Below, piece after piece: positions 30,218-39,078 of a DNA stretch of 64,000 nucleotides (position 1 is the first letter of the stretch; every line of letters starts with the position of its first letter). The stretch lies in the NCBI RefSeq assembly GCF_025860405.1, contig NZ_CP063785.1:2232001-2296000 (forward strand), read 5' to 3'. The position numbers and the translations under genes are program-made. The DNA is from Tolypothrix sp. PCC 7712. Lineage in GTDB: Bacteria; Cyanobacteriota; Cyanobacteriia; Cyanobacteriales; Nostocaceae. Below the pieces are notes generated by a model. That model did no database searches and was not told the origin of the DNA. It saw only the letters and a list, made by a program, of their open reading frames with translations.

Positions 30218-30817
30218 TTACACTTTAGCCAAAGTTACCATCTCAGCTTGATCCTGGTATTTACCCTGTCTTGCTTCGTAACTGATAGCGCAGGGTTCAC
30301 CTGCTAAAAATAGCAATTGCACTACGCCTTCATTAGCGTAGATGCGACAATCAGCGCTGGAAGAATTGGAAAATTCTAAGGTTAAGTGTCCTCGCCAAGC
30401 AGCCTCTGCAGGTGTTAAATTCGCTATAATTCCACAACGCGCGTATGTGGATTTACCTATACAAATTACAGTTATATAGTCTGGAACAGCTAGCTTTTCT
30501 AAAGCAACGCCCAAGCCATAGGAATGAGCAGGTAGGATAAAATAACTACCATTTTCATCTGTATGTAATGGGGTTGATTCCAAATTTTGGGGATTAAAGT
30601 TTTTGGGATCAATGACAGTGCCAGGAATGTGGCGAAAAATGCGGAATTCTGCAGGAGACAGGCGAATATCGTAGCCATAGGAAGATAAACCATAGCTGAT
30701 TACAGGACGAACCGCTACATCTGCCTGTGGTTGTACTTTTCTCACTAAACTTGGCTCAAAGGGGGAAATCATGCCCTTTTGAGCCATTTCTGTAATCCAG
30801 ATATCGTTTTTAATCAC
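30218..30817 (-). CDS. dcd: dCTP deaminase
   Basis: A 199-residue enzyme converting dCTP to dUTP, the first step toward dUMP for thymidylate synthesis. It has GLSSYGYDIRLSPAEFRIF at about residue 43 and the active-site block IGKSTYARCGIIANLTPAEA, followed by GHLTLEFSNSS, as in the Dcd/DUT superfamily. The start is GTG at 30817, giving the usual MIKND opening; no ATG fits before residue 11. It ends 16 bp from the end of thyX, facing it. Confidence 0.93.
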   Translation of the reverse strand: MIKNDIWITEMAQKGMISPFEPSLVRKVQPQADVAVRPVISYGLSSYGYDIRLSPAEFRIFRHIPGTVIDPKNFNPQNLESTPLHTDENGSYFILPAHSYGLGVALEKLAVPDYITVICIGKSTYARCGIIANLTPAEAAWRGHLTLEFSNSSSADCRIYANEGVVQLLFLAGEPCAISYEARQGKYQDQAEMVTLAKV

Positions 30818-30872
30818 AAGTTCAGGGCTAATTTAAATCGAGTTACTAGGATATCGCGAAGTTGAGCATTCT

Positions 30873-31409
30873 TCATGGGCTATGACTGCGCCGGATCTCT
30901 GTAATTTGATCTGCTACATCTAACAGAGATTTCGGCATTTCTGGCCCGGTGAGGATGATATCAATATGGGAAGGGCGTTGTGCTAAAAACGCTAAAACTT
31001 CGTTTTCTGGAATTAAACCAAAGTTAATCGCTAAACTTAACTCATCTAAGACAACGAGAGAATACTTACCCTCGAATACTACCTGCTGTGTATGTTGCCA
31101 CAGCTTTTGTAAAGCCTCGTTTTCCGTATCATCTAGTTGGGGTGTGTCAATGCAACGAGGTAAATCGCAACGAATCCAATCTAAATTTTGCCCTAGCTGC
31201 ATGGGTCGCTCATGCCCTTGACGAATACCACCTTTGAGAAATTGCACGACTAACACTGAAGTACCTTGACCGGCAATTCTCAGTGCTTGAGCCATGACGT
31301 TAGTAAAAAAGTTACGGTGACTACTAGTAAAAACTTGTACTAGCCCGGCAATGGGAGATGCTACACTGAGGGTCGAATTGACACTGGGGGTATCTAACTG
31401 GGCAACCAT
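30873..31409 (-). CDS. CobO/BtuR-like P-loop protein with degenerate Walker A
   Basis: A 178-residue protein that aligns by eye with cob(I)alamin adenosyltransferase CobA/CobO: AQALRIAGQGTSVLVVQFLK, then YSLVVLDELSLAINFGLIPE (Walker B region) and HIDIILTGPEMPKSLLDVAD (TGR..P.. block), ending ITEIR. However, the usual GxGKTT loop is replaced by VFTSSHRNFFTNV, without the Gly-Lys-Thr. ATP-dependent adenosylation is thus doubtful, and the protein may have another role. It lies 56 bp after dcd in the reverse sense (upstream of it on the same strand). Confidence 0.78.
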   Translation of the reverse strand: MVAQLDTPSVNSTLSVASPIAGLVQVFTSSHRNFFTNVMAQALRIAGQGTSVLVVQFLKGGIRQGHERPMQLGQNLDWIRCDLPRCIDTPQLDDTENEALQKLWQHTQQVVFEGKYSLVVLDELSLAINFGLIPENEVLAFLAQRPSHIDIILTGPEMPKSLLDVADQITEIRRSHSP

Positions 31410-31751
31410 ATAGCTGAGTTTAAAATATTACAAATTATCAAAGAGATATTGCTGAGGTGAGCGATCGCAAATCTAGCTGTATAATCAATCTGAATTTTAC
31501 AAGTGTATTGTAGTTTGCAAGTTGCATTCTTAGTCAACCACTAGCTTTATGTTCAAGTCAAGAGTTAATGATATTGACATGAATAGCTGGTAAAAGCAAG
31601 TGGCTGTAAAAATAAGAACGCAGTAATAATAGTAAGATTCTAAAAAAAAGTTGGGTGCAAGGGCTGAAAATCGTAGATGTTAGATTTCCCATTGGTTTGG
31701 GCACAACAGGGTTGGCAAGTAGTAAATTTGACAGGTGAGGAGTGAATTGTT
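31410..31751. other. 342-bp divergent promoter region
   Basis: The spacer lies between the CobO-like gene and the adenylate kinase gene, which face away from each other. One HIP1-like GCGATCGC is at 31460. No gene or clear hairpin was found. Confidence 0.4.
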
Positions 31752-32360
31752 GTGAGATTAGTGATTCTGGGAGGTTCAGGATCGGGGAAAAGCACTCAAG
31801 CACAAAGCCTTTGTAGACACTTTGAGATCCCAAAGATTTCTACAGGTGAAATTTTACGAGAAGCAATGTCTGGTGACAAGTCACTAGCTTTACGAGAAGA
31901 TGCTTCGCGGCTGTACGTTAACGCTAATTTCGGTGATTTGGGACAATACGCACAGCCATTCGTAGAAAAAGGGGAGCTAGTCCCGGATGAAAGGATGATT
32001 GACTTGATTCGGATGCAGCTAACACAGCTGAATATCCCATCGGGTTGGCTATTGGAAGGCTATCCGCGTACAGCGTTCCAAGCTGAGGAATTAGATTTTT
32101 TATTGGAATATTTAGGACAAAAATTAGATTGGGCAATTTATTTACAAGTACCAGAAGCGACGATGGTAAATCGCTGTTTGGGGCGATCGCTTCCCGATGA
32201 GCAGCCAGAAATTGTGCAGCGTCGCATAGAGTTATTCTATGATCGCACTATCCCGATTTTGGAATATTATGACCGTCGTCGCCGTTTATTGACGATTAAT
32301 GGCGACCAGCTACCAGACGCAGTACATCAAAGTATTCTCAACCTGCTTGCCGTTTCTTAA
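31752..32360 (+). CDS. adk: Adenylate kinase family nucleoside monophosphate kinase
   Basis: A 202-residue P-loop kinase. Walker A is GGSGSGKST (residues 7-15), followed by ISTGEILREAM (NMP-binding), a WLLEGYPRTAFQAEELDFLL block and QRRIELFYDRTIPILEYYDRR. Compared with the standard family there is an extra stretch (RLYVNANFGDLGQYAQPFVE) before the ELVPD.. helix, and a short LID. It starts with GTG at 31752. A second adk next to ribosomal genes is common in cyanobacteria, so this may be a paralogue. Confidence 0.82.
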   Translation: MRLVILGGSGSGKSTQAQSLCRHFEIPKISTGEILREAMSGDKSLALREDASRLYVNANFGDLGQYAQPFVEKGELVPDERMIDLIRMQLTQLNIPSGWLLEGYPRTAFQAEELDFLLEYLGQKLDWAIYLQVPEATMVNRCLGRSLPDEQPEIVQRRIELFYDRTIPILEYYDRRRRLLTINGDQLPDAVHQSILNLLAVS

Positions 32361-32494
32361 ATAAATATTTAATTTAACTACCAAGTTTCACTACCTGAGT
32401 TTTGTGCTGACTCAATTGTTAGGGGTCTAGAGAGATTGCGACACTAAGGTAACCTTAATGGATATTCTCTTATGAAAACGTTGAGGAAACTCCA

Positions 32495-33238
32495 ATGGCT
32501 TGGCAGCGTCCAGATAATCGGCAACCCTATCAACTCCGTCCCATCAACTTTGACAGTGGCTTTACCCGTTATGCGCCCGGTTCTGTGCTGACAAAATGTG
32601 GTGATACTCAAGTACTTTGTACTGTTAGCGTTACCGAGGGAGTCCCAAAATTTTTAGCTGGAAGTGGCAAGGGGTGGTTAACTGCTGAATATCGGATGCT
32701 GCCAAGCGCCACTCAACAACGGCACGAAAGAGAATTGATGAAATTATCTGGACGAACACAAGAAATTCAACGCTTGATTGGGCGTAGCTTAAGAGCAGCA
32801 TTAGATTTTGAAGTATTAGGCGAACGCACTTTAACTGTAGATGCTGACGTATTGCAAGCCGATGCGGGAACGAGGACAACCGCAATTACAGGTTCTTTTG
32901 TAGCGTTAGCGAATGCGATTTCCCGATTATTGCACCAAGGTGTCTTAACGCGATCGCCCCTGTGCGGACAAATAGCAGCCGTCTCGGTAGGTTTATTAGA
33001 AGGAGAAGGATTTTTAGATCTCAACTACATTGAAGACGTAGCCGCCACAGTAGATTTCAACGTGGTGATGAATCAAGATTTGGGAATCATCGAAGTGCAG
33101 GGCACAGCAGAAGAAGGAAGCTATACCCGCAGCCAGTTGAATCAGTTATTAGATTTAGCAGAAACCGGAATTCAAGAATTATTAATCGCCCAGCGAGAAG
33201 CGATTACCGATTGGGATGCGATATTTGCGGGGGGTTAG
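32495..33238 (+). CDS. rph: Ribonuclease PH
   Basis: A 247-residue phosphorolytic 3'-5' exoribonuclease that trims tRNA 3' ends. It has the family opening [20 protein letters not shown], the active-site region [20 protein letters not shown], the Arg-rich [19 protein letters not shown] and [20 protein letters not shown]. The C-terminal [20 protein letters not shown] block is typical. Length is normal. A 9-bp satellite begins about 5 bp after the stop codon. Confidence 0.95.
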   Translation: MAWQRPDNRQPYQLRPINFDSGFTRYAPGSVLTKCGDTQVLCTVSVTEGVPKFLAGSGKGWLTAEYRMLPSATQQRHERELMKLSGRTQEIQRLIGRSLRAALDFEVLGERTLTVDADVLQADAGTRTTAITGSFVALANAISRLLHQGVLTRSPLCGQIAAVSVGLLEGEGFLDLNYIEDVAATVDFNVVMNQDLGIIEVQGTAEEGSYTRSQLNQLLDLAETGIQELLIAQREAITDWDAIFAGG

Positions 33239-33243
33239 GGGTT

Positions 33244-33297
33244 GGGGATGAGGGGGATGAGGGGGATGAGGGAGATGAGGGAGATGAGGGAGATGAG
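33244..33297. repeat. 9-bp tandem satellite (GGGGATGAG type), six units
   Basis: Six tandem units, three GGGGATGAG then three GGAGATGAG, directly after the rph stop codon. The same nonamer satellite, in the same orientation relative to its gene, follows the P-type ATPase gene at 5537-5605. Confidence 0.9.
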
Positions 33298-33337
33298 GCG
33301 ACAAGGGGACAAGGAGAAATCTCAATTACTCATTACC

Positions 33338-33402
33338 AAATGACAAATGACAAATGACAAATGACAAATGACAAATACCCAATGCCCAATGCCCAATGCC
33401 CC
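33338..33402. repeat. Heptanucleotide satellites (AAATGAC, then CCCAATG)
   Basis: Short tandem repeats of AAATGAC (about five units) pass into CCCAATG (about three units). Such heptamers are a known feature of heterocystous cyanobacteria. They lie between rph and pgl. Confidence 0.85.
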
Positions 33403-33502
33403 ATCCCCTATGAATGTTGTTAAAAGTTTCAAAAGTTAAAAAGGAGAACAGCTATAAGTTAGGTATGGTATTGCTGGAAGCAGGCAAAGTGATGATCGAG
33501 CC

Positions 33503-34225
33503 ATGAATAAAAAGGTCGAAGTTCTACCAGATCAGTCGGCGCTAGTTGGAAGAGCGCTAGAGTTGATTCTGTCTAAGATAGACACTGCTATTAAAGAGCG
33601 AGGGCGGTTTACTATTGCCTTGTCTGGTGGCAGTACGCCTAAGCCATTGTATGAGGCGATCGCTCAACAAAAACTTCCTTGGGATAAAATTCATGTGTTC
33701 TGGGGTGATGAACGATATGTACCACCAGATCATCCTGATAGCAATGAGCTGATGGCGCGTCGTGCGTGGTTAGACCGCGTTGATCTGCCAGTTGCGAATA
33801 TTCACGCCATCCCTACCTTGGAAGCTGATCCCGCAGTTGCAGCAGTTAAGTACGACAAGCATCTGCAAAACTTTTTTAATACTGCATCTGGAGAGTTTCC
33901 TGCTTTAGATGTAGTCTTGCTAGGAATGGGTGATGATGCACATACTGCATCTTTGTTTCCCCACACTCAAGCATTGCAAGTGAGCGATCGCTTAATTACT
34001 GTGGGTAATAAAGATAGCAGCATCCGCATTACTTTTACTTACCCATTCATCAATGCAGCTCGCAGCGTTATGTTTGTAGTTGCAGGTGCTAATAAACGGC
34101 CAGCATTAGCTCAAGTATTTGCACCCAAAGCTGATGAGTTGACTTATCCCTCGCGTCTCATTCAACCCCAAGGTGAGCTTTGGTGGTTGCTAGATGCGGC
34201 GGCGGGTGCGGAACTCCAAACCTAA
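33503..34225 (+). CDS. pgl: 6-phosphogluconolactonase
   Basis: A 240-residue enzyme of the oxidative pentose phosphate pathway, which is the main source of reductant in the dark and in heterocysts. Motifs: FTIALSGGSTPKPLYEAIAQ, then VFWGDERYVPPDHPDSNELM, and LGMGDDAHTASLFPHTQAL, all typical of the glucosamine-6-P isomerase/6PGL fold. The ATG at 33503 gives a normal length. It is alone in its unit. Confidence 0.94.
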   Translation: MNKKVEVLPDQSALVGRALELILSKIDTAIKERGRFTIALSGGSTPKPLYEAIAQQKLPWDKIHVFWGDERYVPPDHPDSNELMARRAWLDRVDLPVANIHAIPTLEADPAVAAVKYDKHLQNFFNTASGEFPALDVVLLGMGDDAHTASLFPHTQALQVSDRLITVGNKDSSIRITFTYPFINAARSVMFVVAGANKRPALAQVFAPKADELTYPSRLIQPQGELWWLLDAAAGAELQT

Positions 34226-34546
34226 GTATCTTACCTATCAGGGGTAATTGTTAGAATCGAAAGCTAGGTGTTTCTTATACCTACTTTCGATACCTGTTTT
34301 GAAAAGTTCACGGCGGAAACCCCGCTCTGACTTTTCGCTGCGGCAAGCCCGGGCGCGTCTACAACAGTTCGCTATTATACCAACTCTTCAAAATTCAGTA
34401 ACAAATGTAAATTTCCTCATCCTTGGGAAATCTAGCTTTCTGAATTGGGAATTGGTATTCAGCCTTCCTGAAGGGTAGCCGCCACTGGGAGTTTTCTCTG
34501 CTTGCCAGTACCATTTTTTGATGAGCTTGAACAAAGGCTTAAATCC
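34226..34546. other. 321-bp intergenic region with small palindromic repeats
   Basis: The gap between pgl and the FHA gene contains a piece of dispersed repeat (about 34310-34370) and AATTGGGAATTGG-type tracts. An in-frame TTG at 34502 would extend the FHA protein but no site supports it. No gene is visible. Confidence 0.35.
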
Positions 34547-35422
34547 ATGATCGTCTGCCCTAATTGCAATCATCCCAATCCAGACGGCGCTGTCCAGTGT
34601 GAAGCCTGTTATACGCCGTTACCAGCGACTAATAACTGTCCCAGCTGTGGGGCAACTGTGCAGGCAGATGCCGCTTTCTGTGGTCAGTGTGGTTTTAATC
34701 TGCGCGCTAATGCCGCAGCAGCGCCGCCAACAGCGGTAGCAGCTACAGTTGCTCCCGATGTGCCCTTAGAAGTACCCCCGTTGGTGGCTCCCGATCCACT
34801 TGTAGAACTGATACAACCAGATCCTTTAGCCGCAGTTAATCCTCCGGCTTCAACTTTACCGCCAACAGAGGTGGCAGTTCCTCCAGAAGTACCACCAGTT
34901 GCACCGCCACCTGCTGCAGTAGAAATTACTCCTGCGCCACCACCAGAGCCGGAACCAGTGGTAGCAGCACCAGAGCCGGAACCAATTGCACCACCGCCAG
35001 CACCAGAACCGGAACCAATGGCACCACCAGAACCGGAACCAGTTGCAGCAGCACCAGCGCCCGCAGTTAGTCCGGCGAGAACGCAATTACAACAGGTAAC
35101 AGCCAGCCTATTCCACGTTCAAAGCAACGCGAATCTGGAATTACCGCAAACTTTGTCTGTAATTCATATCGGCAAGCCTAATGACCGGATTCCCCCAGAT
35201 ATAGATGTTTCTGGATTTCCCAATTCAGAAATTGTCTCGCGGATTCATGCAGATATTCGCGTTGAGGGAGACGCTCATTATATAGAAGATGTTGGTAGTT
35301 CTAATGGCACCTACATCAACAATTTGCCGCTTTTACCGGGGAATAGACACCGCCTGCGCCCAGGCGATCGCATCAGTTTGGGTAAAGGCGATATGGTAAC
35401 ATTCCTCTTCCAACTCGCTTAG
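34547..35422 (+). CDS. Double zinc-ribbon / FHA-domain protein
   Basis: A 291-residue protein in three parts. Residues 4-50 hold two zinc ribbons (CPNCNHPNPDGAVQCEAC and CPSCGATVQADAAFCGQCG). Residues about 55-190 are a Pro/Ala/Glu-rich linker with PAPEPEP-like repeats. Residues about 200-290 are an FHA phosphothreonine-binding domain (IVSRIHADIR, VGSSNGTYINN, GDRISLGKGD). Such cyanobacterial proteins are thought to bind phosphorylated partners. The ATG at 34547 puts the first ribbon at the N-terminus; an upstream TTG in the same frame is less likely. Confidence 0.88.
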   Translation: MIVCPNCNHPNPDGAVQCEACYTPLPATNNCPSCGATVQADAAFCGQCGFNLRANAAAAPPTAVAATVAPDVPLEVPPLVAPDPLVELIQPDPLAAVNPPASTLPPTEVAVPPEVPPVAPPPAAVEITPAPPPEPEPVVAAPEPEPIAPPPAPEPEPMAPPEPEPVAAAPAPAVSPARTQLQQVTASLFHVQSNANLELPQTLSVIHIGKPNDRIPPDIDVSGFPNSEIVSRIHADIRVEGDAHYIEDVGSSNGTYINNLPLLPGNRHRLRPGDRISLGKGDMVTFLFQLA

Positions 35423-35484
35423 ATAAATTTTGTAGTCAGTAACTTTAGTTCTTCAAATCAGGGCTAAAGTTCTGACTACAAATA

Positions 35485-36765
35485 TTAAATTGAAATTTTG
35501 TAATCTTTGCGTTTCAACAAAAATACAGCCAGGATAATCCCTATAACTGATAGTCCTATCGTGACATTAAAGAACGGTAAATAATTACCAAAAATATCGC
35601 GGATATTACCAACAATTAAAGTTCCTAGTAACGCACCCATGCCAAAGGCGGTAAAGACTACGCCGTAGTTTTTGGCATAATCTTGGCTACGAAACAGAAT
35701 TAAAGTAGATGTCGGCCCAATTGCTAACCAACCACCAAGAGCGAGATAAATCAAACTAAAAGCTACTAAGTAAGTGGCGATCGCTCCCTTAGTGGCACTG
35801 AGCATCATAATTGAGGCAACAATAATCAATACATATGAAATGATTGCCGCATTTTTGGGTTTATATTTATCGGCAAGCCAACCAAATAACGGTCTACCTA
35901 AACCATTAAATACTGCAAATAATGACACCGCACTAGCGGCTGTATTTTTATCTAAACCAATAATTTCTGTACCCACTGGACTAGCAATCCCAATAGCAGC
36001 TAACCCGGCAAAAGTACCAATGGTAAAGCATAACCACAAGCCGTAAAAGCTGAGGGATTTTAATAAAGGTGTACTGCTGTTGCTTGCAGATTCACTCAGT
36101 TTAATAGGTGGTGTCCAGCCTGCAGGTTGCCATCCATTGGGCGGATATTTCATCACAGGGGCGATCGCTAAAATTATCAGGGTAAAAACGATACCAAAAA
36201 TGATTAATGTTGGTTGCCAACCCTTATCACCATTAGCAGCAATTAAATTCTTAGCTAAAGGTGCAGTTACAAGGGGTGATAAACCAAAGCCAATCACTGT
36301 TGCACCTACAGCTAAACCCTTTTTATCAGGGAACCATTTCGCATTTACGGCGAGTGGTACACCGTAAACAATGCCTACGCCAGCACCAGCAATGATACCG
36401 TAAGTAATAGTTAATAAAGGGATATTATTTACTAGACCTGAAGCGGCGTAACCAATCCCCATGACAATTGCCCCCACCGCAGTTACTAGGCGCGGGCCAA
36501 TTTTCTCAATATAAAACCCAGTAATGGGCATCAAAATTGAAAATACAACCAATAAAATTGTGAAAGGTAGTAAGCTTTCTGTTGCTCCTACCGCGAGAGA
36601 TTTTTCAATCGTATTCCGAAAAATACTCCAAGAATAAGCAGTTCCTAAACAAAGTAGAACAAGTACACCCAAGGGAATTAGTAGCCATCGTCCTTTTTCC
36701 GCAGGTAAGCCAAATAGTTTTATTTCATTAAACGAAGAATTATCAAAATTTTGATTGATATTCAT
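35485..36765 (-). CDS. MFS transporter, oxalate/formate antiporter (OFA) type
   Basis: A 426-residue protein with about 12 membrane helices. The N-terminal half shows the OFA pattern (GTAYSWSIFRNTIEKSL, then GFYIEKIGPRLVTAVGAIVM), a central cytoplasmic loop (KYPPNGWQPAGWTPP) typical of this subfamily, and NGLGRPLFGWLADKY in the second half. The true substrate, a monocarboxylate or dicarboxylate, is not known. The gene stands alone. Confidence 0.85.
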   Translation of the reverse strand: MNINQNFDNSSFNEIKLFGLPAEKGRWLLIPLGVLVLLCLGTAYSWSIFRNTIEKSLAVGATESLLPFTILLVVFSILMPITGFYIEKIGPRLVTAVGAIVMGIGYAASGLVNNIPLLTITYGIIAGAGVGIVYGVPLAVNAKWFPDKKGLAVGATVIGFGLSPLVTAPLAKNLIAANGDKGWQPTLIIFGIVFTLIILAIAPVMKYPPNGWQPAGWTPPIKLSESASNSSTPLLKSLSFYGLWLCFTIGTFAGLAAIGIASPVGTEIIGLDKNTAASAVSLFAVFNGLGRPLFGWLADKYKPKNAAIISYVLIIVASIMMLSATKGAIATYLVAFSLIYLALGGWLAIGPTSTLILFRSQDYAKNYGVVFTAFGMGALLGTLIVGNIRDIFGNYLPFFNVTIGLSVIGIILAVFLLKRKDYKISI

Positions 36766-37357
36766 TTTTTAAAATGGTCGCAACTAATCTACAATCTACC
36801 ATTAGATAGATGCCGCTTAATCATATAACAATTGGATTTATCAATGCTCTGAGTAATCAACTATTACAAATTTAAATTGCATAACTCATCAGGATTGTCC
36901 AGAGTCAAAGGTCAAAAATCCAAAGTTTATAACATTTTGAAAAAATAACACGACAGATAAGTAGGGTGGAATGTTACTTACTGTAGCGATATTTAGATCC
37001 CCGACTTTTTTAAAAAGTCGGGGATCTGGTAAGCAATGTTTACTTATAGGGCTTTCTATATTGGTGAGGTAACTCAATCAAAAATTAACCGCCGTTCGCG
37101 TAGCGTTCCGCAGGAATGAGAGAGGATAAACGCAGATAAACGCCGATAAATTTGTAGTTCTCTAGACTAATAAATGGAATAATTGGTAATGTTTAAACAT
37201 TACCGATAACCTAACAAACGTTAAGTAAATCGTTGTAGGCTGATTGGAAAAACAACAAAGCTAAAATTAGTTTTGCTTTCCCGTTGAAACCTAAACAAGT
37301 AGATTAGCATGGAAGAAAATACAGCCTTGGAAGTAATTACGTTAAGGAAAGTGATCC
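36766..37357. other. 592-bp intergenic region with dispersed repeats
   Basis: It contains a copy of the TTTGAAAAAA..ACGACAGA motif (about 36926-36956), the perfect palindrome at 36995-37027, and a CGTTCGCGTAGCG..CGCAGG repeat at 37091-37118. The region separates divergent genes. No credible gene is present. Confidence 0.5.
36995..37027. repeat. Perfect 16-bp palindrome
   Basis: AGATCCCCGACTTTTT, one base, then its exact complement. The A/T-rich centre and GC-rich arms resemble dispersed palindromes of Nostocales; it could act as a two-way terminator, but no gene ends nearby. Confidence 0.85.
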
Positions 37358-38095
37358 ATGCGGGAACCAGGAAAGAATTTTGAAAACTTGCTCCCCCAAG
37401 AAGCGCCAAAAGAAGTAGAACGAATGGGGTTAACCTGGCTAATTGCGGCTGCGATCGCCACGGTTGTGTTGTGGCAAGTGCCAGCAGGCGATTATATTTT
37501 ATACCCCTTTACTATCCTGGCTACTTGGTTTCATGAAATGGCTCACGGCTTAATGGCGCTGATTTTAGGGGGACAGTTTGATAAATTACAGATTTTTGGC
37601 AATGGTTCTGGTGTTGCAACTTACCGCATTGCTAGATCATTAGGGCCAATTGGGCCAGCATTAGTTGCAGCCGCCGGGCCGATGGGGCCGCCAATTGCTG
37701 GTGCAGCCTTAATTTTGGCTTCCCGTAGTTTTAAAGTTGCTTCCCTGAGTTTGAAAATATTAGGCGGCTTTTTGCTGCTATCTACATTAGTGTGGGTACG
37801 TTCTTTATTTGGATTTGTGGCAATTCCCTTGCTGGGTTTAATTATCTTAGGTATTGCTTTCAAAGCACCGCGCTGGGTACAGGGTTTTGCAATTCAATTC
37901 TTAGGTGTACAAGCTTGTATCAGTACATACCATCAAGTGAATTATTTATTTAGCTATAGTGCAGGCCCTTTAGGACTTTCGGATACAGCACAAATGGAAA
38001 GGTATCTGTTTTTACCTTATTGGTTTTGGGGCGGATTAATGGCGATCGCATCTTTGGTGATTTTAGTCCGTAGTCTCCAAGTTGCTTATCGTTAA
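37358..38095 (+). CDS. M50-type intramembrane metalloprotease-like protein
   Basis: A 245-residue membrane protein with five to six helices. The zinc motif HEMAH is at residues 59-63 (WFHEMAHGLMALILGGQFDK), followed by GPIGPALVAAAGPMGPPIAG in a further helix, as in the M50B-like group. The second motif with the third zinc ligand (Asp in N/LDxxP) is not clearly seen, so activity is not certain. It heads a run of plus-strand genes (38101, 38283, 38608) with very short gaps. Confidence 0.78.
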   Translation: MREPGKNFENLLPQEAPKEVERMGLTWLIAAAIATVVLWQVPAGDYILYPFTILATWFHEMAHGLMALILGGQFDKLQIFGNGSGVATYRIARSLGPIGPALVAAAGPMGPPIAGAALILASRSFKVASLSLKILGGFLLLSTLVWVRSLFGFVAIPLLGLIILGIAFKAPRWVQGFAIQFLGVQACISTYHQVNYLFSYSAGPLGLSDTAQMERYLFLPYWFWGGLMAIASLVILVRSLQVAYR

Positions 38096-38100
38096 GCGTG

Positions 38101-38286
38101 ATGGGTAAAAAGCATCACAAAAAAGCAATTGATTCCTTAACTCAAAGGATTATCGAACATCGGGAAAAGATTAGACTGGAATTAGGGAAGGATTTTCCAG
38201 ACGAAGGTTTAATTCGACATTGGGAAAAAGAGATTCGTGCTTTTGAAAAGGCAATCGAACAAGCGCGTAAAAGATTGGGAGAATGA
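38101..38286 (+). CDS. Small charged helical protein (61 aa)
   Basis: A 61-residue protein, basic at the start (MGKKHHKKAID) and helical throughout (RIIEHREKIRLELGKDFP). It begins 5 bp after the protease-like gene and its stop overlaps the next start (ATGA). This coupling supports it being real. A GTG directly before the ATG could add one residue. Function unknown. Confidence 0.6.
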   Translation: MGKKHHKKAIDSLTQRIIEHREKIRLELGKDFPDEGLIRHWEKEIRAFEKAIEQARKRLGE

Positions 38287-38543
38287 ATATGCAGATTAGC
38301 GATCGCCCTTTGACAGTCACGAATTCAACTCTCAGTACCCTAATTGCTGAATTAGGTGCAGAATGCAGTAGAGTACAAGCCTTAATTCATCAATTACAGT
38401 TACCAAGTTTAACTCCTAATCAGCAAGCAGAAATTCTGGGAGAACTACTCGCGGCTACTGTTCATCTCTATACACACTGCGATATGGATTTTCAAAATCT
38501 CTTAGCTGATGAAATGGAAAAATTGCCTGATGAACAAGAATGA
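38283..38543 (+). CDS. Small hypothetical protein (86 aa)
   Basis: An acidic, helical 86-residue protein (LIAELGAECSRVQALIHQLQ, LLAATVHLYTHCDMDFQNLL). It overlaps the preceding gene by 4 bp (ATGA), so the two are likely co-translated. No motif was recognised. Confidence 0.6.
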   Translation: MNMQISDRPLTVTNSTLSTLIAELGAECSRVQALIHQLQLPSLTPNQQAEILGELLAATVHLYTHCDMDFQNLLADEMEKLPDEQE

Positions 38544-38607
38544 TGATGTAGTGTCGGCTTAACTCTCCCACAGGGTATTTTGAATTTTAAATTCGGAGTG
38601 CAGCGAC

Positions 38608-39072
38608 GTGACCAGCCCAGCAGCAGAAATTACTGTAGAGTGTCCACAGTGTGGTCAATACTACGATACATGGTACAGACCATCACTTAATTTTATGCTG
38701 GAGGATTTTGATGATGAATATATTGAACGAGTATCTACTAGTATTTGTCCCCATTGTGGTTGTAAAGCTTCCCTGGGGGTGCTGATTGTCAATAAAACAG
38801 GAGATTTTAACTTTCAGCTACCGCAGGCAAATTTTAGGCGCAAGGATGAGGCGGCTATGTGTACTATTAAGATTGAAAGTTTTGACTCCTCAAAGCGCCT
38901 AGATGTAATGAAGGTTTTACGAGAAATTACTGGTTTAGGTTTGATAGAAGTTAAGAGCTTACTTGATAATATCCCCGAAATTATTATGAGGGATATAGAA
39001 CAAAGAAAGGCAGAGTTATTCAAGAGAGATTTAGAAGCAGCTGGTGCAGAAATATCTCTCAAATGTTTTTAG
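38608..39072 (+). CDS. Zinc-ribbon protein fused to a ribosomal L7/L12 C-terminal-like domain
   Basis: A 154-residue protein. The N-terminal third has two CxxC pairs (CPQCGQYYDTW at residue 12 and ICPHCGCKAS at about 47), a zinc ribbon with an acidic insert. The C-terminal part (residues about 85-154) has KIESFDSSKRLDVMKVLREI, then TGLGLIEVKSLLDNIPEIIM and DLEAAGAEISLKCF, the pattern of the L7/L12 C-terminal domain that contacts GTPase factors. The start is GTG at 38608. It stands 64 bp after the two small genes. A link to ribosomes is inferred from the fold only. Confidence 0.72.
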   Translation: MTSPAAEITVECPQCGQYYDTWYRPSLNFMLEDFDDEYIERVSTSICPHCGCKASLGVLIVNKTGDFNFQLPQANFRRKDEAAMCTIKIESFDSSKRLDVMKVLREITGLGLIEVKSLLDNIPEIIMRDIEQRKAELFKRDLEAAGAEISLKCF

Positions 39073-39078
39073 TCAGGT

